Of a stretch of 54,238 bases of DNA, positions 52,069 to 54,238 are shown one piece after another; within the stretch, counting starts at the first letter, position 1; the number at the start of each line of letters is the position of its first letter. The notes beneath the pieces were generated by a model. That model saw only the letters and a program-made list of their open reading frames with translations, made no database searches and was not told the origin of the DNA. This DNA comes from Dehalococcoidia bacterium (GTDB lineage: Bacteria; Chloroflexota; Dehalococcoidia; GIF9; AB-539-J10): positions 1 through 54,238 of the forward strand of contig JAGGYM010000063.1 of assembly GCA_021162545.1 (NCBI GenBank), in the 5' to 3' direction. The position numbers and the translations under genes are program-made.

Positions 52069-52581
52069 TTATGGCATTACAGCCAGCATACCAACCAGCT
52101 TTTTCCTGAGGGCCTTCAAGTTAACCACGTCTTCACCGTTATATTGCAACAGCGAGGATAAAGCCTCCCGGTCTCCACAACAACGATACCTCTCCCACAG
52201 CCTTATCGCATCCAATCCTCCTATATCCTGCAGTTGCCTCGGAATTCCCAATTGCCGCTCCACCGATTTAAGCCCCCCATACAGATTAACTGCCCAGCAA
52301 TCGTACATTAAATCACGATGATAAAACTCTTTACCCAGGTCCACCCCCAGGTGAGCGAGAACAAAGGGGAAATCAAATCTACCTCCATTGTAAGTATAAA
52401 TCGAGTCCACCTTCTCCAGGGCTCGCAGGAGATTGTCTCCGGTCACGTCATCGCCCACTAGCTGAATGAGCTCGCTGCCACCATTGCCACAGAGATAAAT
52501 GCCAATCACGGTAATGTAACTGTCACTTACAGACAGCCCCGTGGTTTCAATATCGAAGTAAGCATCAAGCTGGCTTTTCAT
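52069..52581 (-). CDS. RNase H-like 3'-5' exonuclease domain protein (YprB-like)
   Basis: A 170-residue protein of the DEDD exonuclease/RNase H-like superfamily. The first acidic pair is in AYFDIETTGLSVSD (DxE), the second near YTYNGGRFDFPFVLAHLG, and the last Asp in YNGEDVVNLKAL, which together supply the four metal-binding acids. GGLKSVERQLGIPR is a helical linker typical of YprB-like proteins. ATG at 52581 is preferred over 52608 since the domain begins almost at once; both have a weak AGGA. It is the first gene of a minus-strand run of three. The nucleic-acid substrate is unknown. Confidence 0.82.
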   Translation of the reverse strand: MKSQLDAYFDIETTGLSVSDSYITVIGIYLCGNGGSELIQLVGDDVTGDNLLRALEKVDSIYTYNGGRFDFPFVLAHLGVDLGKEFYHRDLMYDCWAVNLYGGLKSVERQLGIPRQLQDIGGLDAIRLWERYRCCGDREALSSLLQYNGEDVVNLKALRKKLVGMLAVMP

Positions 52582-52661
52582 ATTTCCTTTTCTCTGAAGC
52601 ATTCCCATGTGTCCTGTAATCAGGGAAAAACCAGTCGCCAGACCACAGGAAACTATATCTC

Positions 52662-52736
52662 TGGAGCCAGCGATAGGATTCGAACCTACGACCGGCGGTT
52701 TACGAAACCGCTGCTCTACCCCTGAGCTACGCTGGC
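52662..52736 (-). tRNA. tRNA-Thr (anticodon CGT), CCA encoded
   Basis: A 72-base cloverleaf from 52736 down to 52665, followed by an encoded CCA (52664-52662). The acceptor stem GCCAGCG pairs with CGCTGGC, the anticodon stem-loop is GCGGTTTCGTAAACCGC with CGT in the loop, and the T arm has GGTTCGAATCC. The discriminator is T. The tRNA-Ala in this window has no encoded CCA. Confidence 0.95.
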
Positions 52737-52750
52737 ATGCAAGCTAAATC

Positions 52751-52905
52751 CTAGTTTTTACAGGATGTTATGTCTACTGTTGGCGTTAAATTGGCGTTAT
52801 TTTTTCTAGACACCCCTGCCGGTAGCACCTCATCAAGTAGCACCATAGCATCTTCTTGCATCCCTTGGATTATATGCGAGTAGACATCCATTGTAAAGGC
52901 CACGT
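52751..52905 (-). pseudogene. C-terminal remnant of a tyrosine recombinase (integrase)
   Basis: The minus strand reads about 51 codons ending at a TAG (52753-52751). The peptide contains VAFTMDVYSHIIQGMQEDA, the conserved end of phage-type integrases with the catalytic tyrosine in DVYSH. The rest of the gene is absent: upstream the frame runs into the repeat of the adjacent insertion sequence and meets a stop, so the gene has been cut. The missing N-terminal part may lie beyond the right edge of the window. It ends 14 bases before the 5' end of tRNA-Thr on the same strand. Two copies of TGGCGTTA (52781-52788, 52792-52799) lie in its last codons. Confidence 0.75.
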
Positions 52906-52969
52906 ATTCACTCATCTAAAATGTTACCGAGAGGGGTATGATTCACTCAGATAAAAATGTTACTGGGGG
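52906..52969 (+). repeat. Left-end tandem repeat pair of the IS
   Basis: Two units begin 35 bases apart, at 52906 (ATTCACTCATCTAAAATGTT then ACCG) and 52941 (ATTCACTCAGATAAAAATGT then TACTG). They share the core ATTCACTCA-n-ATAAAA(A)TGTTAC. Both recur inverted at the right end. Confidence 0.85.
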
Positions 52970-52975
52970 AGGATC

Positions 52976-54181
52976 ATGCCGAGCAACGAAAGGATGAGCA
53001 TAAACGAACGAAGAAAATATCTGAAACTAGTTCTATCGAGGTATATCCAATCAGGGCGAAAGGAACGTAGCCAATTGCTGACCGAAATGGGAGAGGTAAC
53101 TGGACTACACCGTAAGAGCCTGATACGGCTAATGAATCTGCCGAGTTTGGAGCGTGCTCCCAGGAAGGTGCGGCTCAAAGCAAGGCGGTATGGGCTGGCC
53201 GTGGCTGAGGTGGTACAGATAGTCTGGGAGAGCCTGGACTATATATGTGCCGAGCGGCTAACACCAGCGCTACTGGACACCGCGCAACAGCTTGCGAAGT
53301 GGGAGGAACTCACTCTCAGCTCAGAGGTCGAAGATAAGCTGAGTTCTATCAGCCGGGCGACAGTGCAACGGCTGTTAAGACGTTTCCAGCGGGATACCCC
53401 GAAACTACCCCGACGCAAGTCCCAACCCTCCAACCGTCTCTTGCGGGATGTGCCCATGGAGCGGTTAAGCTGGCAGACTACGGTGCCGGGCAACTTTGAG
53501 ACTGACCTGGTGCATCATTGCGGAGCGGTAGCGGCCGGTGATTATATTCACACCTTACAGCTAGTGGATATTGCTACAGGCTGGAGTGAGAGAGTAGCGA
53601 TCTGGGGGCGCAGCCAGCAAACCATGGTAAAGGGTTTTAAGAAGGTTCAGGAGCGCTTGCCGTTCCCCATTACTCACCTGCATCCTGACAACGGCAGTGA
53701 ATTTTTCAATGACCATCTCATTCGTTATTTCGGAGAGAAAATAATCGGACTGCGCCTAAGCCGCAGCCGCCCTTACCACAAGAACGATAACCGCTTTGTT
53801 GAGCAGAAGAATAGTACCCTGGTGCGGGCTTATGTGGGATATGATCGGCTGGATCAGGCCTACCAGTATGCTGCTCTGAACGCTCTTTATGAGCAGCTCT
53901 GGCTCTACTACAACCTCTTCCAGCCAGTCATGCACCTGGTGGGCAAGGAGATAGTGGGCAGCCGTCTGCATCGTAAATGGGACCGGGCTCAGACGCCTTA
54001 CCAGCGCCTGCTTGCCAGCGGAATACTTTCTCCCGAACAGCAACAGAGACTGGCAAAATTGCATGCCCAAACAAACCCAAGGCAGCTACGTAGGGATATC
54101 TACCAGATAGTCGAACAACTCTGGTGCCACCCACTGGACAAAGTAAATCAAAGAAAGGAGACGGCGGCATTAGCCCGGTAA
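52976..54181 (+). CDS. DDE integrase-core transposase
   Basis: A 401-residue transposase. The N-terminal part (1-150) is helical and basic with helix-turn-helix-like stretches (RSQLLTEMGEVTGLHRKSLIRLM, SISRATVQRLLRRF). The rve-type catalytic core carries the acidic triad Asp177 (FETDLVHHCG), Asp238 (LHPDNGSEFF) and Glu276 (NRFVEQKNS), with spacing D-60-D-37-E. The C-terminal part is typical of this class (YYNLFQPVMHLVGKEIVGSRLHRKWDRAQTPYQRLL). GGGGGAGG lies upstream. The gene is full length, and its stop codon falls inside the inner right repeat. Confidence 0.9.
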   Translation: MPSNERMSINERRKYLKLVLSRYIQSGRKERSQLLTEMGEVTGLHRKSLIRLMNLPSLERAPRKVRLKARRYGLAVAEVVQIVWESLDYICAERLTPALLDTAQQLAKWEELTLSSEVEDKLSSISRATVQRLLRRFQRDTPKLPRRKSQPSNRLLRDVPMERLSWQTTVPGNFETDLVHHCGAVAAGDYIHTLQLVDIATGWSERVAIWGRSQQTMVKGFKKVQERLPFPITHLHPDNGSEFFNDHLIRYFGEKIIGLRLSRSRPYHKNDNRFVEQKNSTLVRAYVGYDRLDQAYQYAALNALYEQLWLYYNLFQPVMHLVGKEIVGSRLHRKWDRAQTPYQRLLASGILSPEQQQRLAKLHAQTNPRQLRRDIYQIVEQLWCHPLDKVNQRKETAALAR

Positions 54182-54234
54182 CATTCCTATTTGAGTGAAT
54201 GTCTCTTCTCCGGTAACATTTTTATTTGAGTTGA
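54175..54234 (-). repeat. Right-end tandem repeat pair of the IS
   Basis: Two units start 35 bases apart, at 54175 (CCGGTAACATTCCTATTTGA then GTGAAT) and 54210 (CCGGTAACATTTTTATTTGA then GTTGA). They are the inverse complements of the left-end units, with the same period. Confidence 0.85.
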
Positions 54235-54238
54235 CACG

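Larger units (their letters stand above)
52905..54234 (+). mobile_element. Insertion sequence with doubled terminal repeats
   Basis: A roughly 1.33-kb element with a single DDE transposase gene and two related repeat units at each end. The edges are approximate: the left edge is set by where integrase coding stops and the right edge by the last repeat unit, four bases from the window end. No target duplication could be established. The transposase is intact, so the element may be active or recently inserted. Family naming is left open; it is an integrase-core (rve-type) element, possibly IS481-like or an unclassified group. Confidence 0.75.

Noticed and set aside
52781-52799. Doubled TGGCGTTA as an integrase attachment core
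   Set aside because: The repeat is short and lies within integrase codons; without the other element end it cannot be tied to an attachment site.
52901-54238. Target-site duplication CACG flanking the IS (52901-52904 and 54235-54238)
   Set aside because: The match uses the last four bases of the window, and accepting it would make the outer repeats unequal in length, so it cannot be trusted without more sequence.

Overview
The window reads as a chromosomal stretch of an anaerobic bacterium, most likely a member of the Chloroflexota close to Dehalococcoidia. This is inferred from protein content and gene neighbourhoods, not from a marker-gene tree. Supporting signs are a bacterial Elp3, a GuaB3-type IMP dehydrogenase relative, DUF5667 and DUF5679 proteins, an L27-L31-DUF1385 run, several radical SAM enzymes and a clostridial-type ferredoxin. 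Gene density is high, and many genes overlap or abut in short operons. No rRNA genes, CRISPR arrays or phage structural genes were seen.

Layout. 1-1.4 kb: the 3' part of rpmA, then rpmE and a DUF1385 membrane protein. 1.4-8.5 kb (minus strand): hisI, hisA, cobalamin adenosyltransferase, a CPA2 antiporter, hpf, comF, a zinc-ribbon protein and a large radical SAM protein. 8.6-14 kb (plus): a small membrane protein, an ECF sigma factor with its DUF5667 partner, then dnaX-ybaB-recR-recO. 14.2-17.1 kb: trkA-trkH and pheA. 17.1-25.1 kb: a HIT protein and ffh diverge from each other, then dnaG-rpoD and ppsA lie on the minus strand. 25.3-30 kb: a tiny DUF5679 protein, then leuS-proC-radical SAM. 30.1-31.5 kb (minus): ferredoxin, coaD and rsmD. 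31.7-36.9 kb: clpC, radA, ispD and ispF. 36.9-41.7 kb: a Trm9-like methyltransferase diverging from elp3, a small membrane protein and two more radical SAM proteins. 41.8-48.1 kb: a HAD hydrolase, a complete branched-chain amino-acid-type ABC transporter (livHMGFK) and a metallo-beta-lactamase-fold protein. 48.1-52.6 kb: DegV, tRNA-Ala, guaB3, LysE-type exporter, an unknown protein and an RNase H-like exonuclease. 52.6 kb to the end: tRNA-Thr, the C-terminal remnant of a tyrosine integrase, and an insertion sequence that appears to have cut into that integrase.

How the genes work together. Most genes are housekeeping: ribosome function and hibernation, DNA replication and repair, primary sigma factor with primase, protein targeting, potassium uptake, isoprenoid, CoA, histidine and phenylalanine synthesis. 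Three points stand out. First, elp3 and a methyltransferase resembling the Trm9/ALKBH8 domain are divergently paired, which suggests a two-step tRNA wobble-uridine modification route in a bacterium. Second, several genes without a Shine-Dalgarno sequence (ffh, the HIT gene, pheA, the HAD gene, dnaX and the 8.5 kb radical SAM gene) have promoter-like elements only 8-18 bases before the start codon, which predicts leaderless or very short-leader mRNAs. Third, the right edge is a mobile-DNA scar: integrase remnant, tRNA with an encoded CCA end, and an IS with two repeat units at each end.
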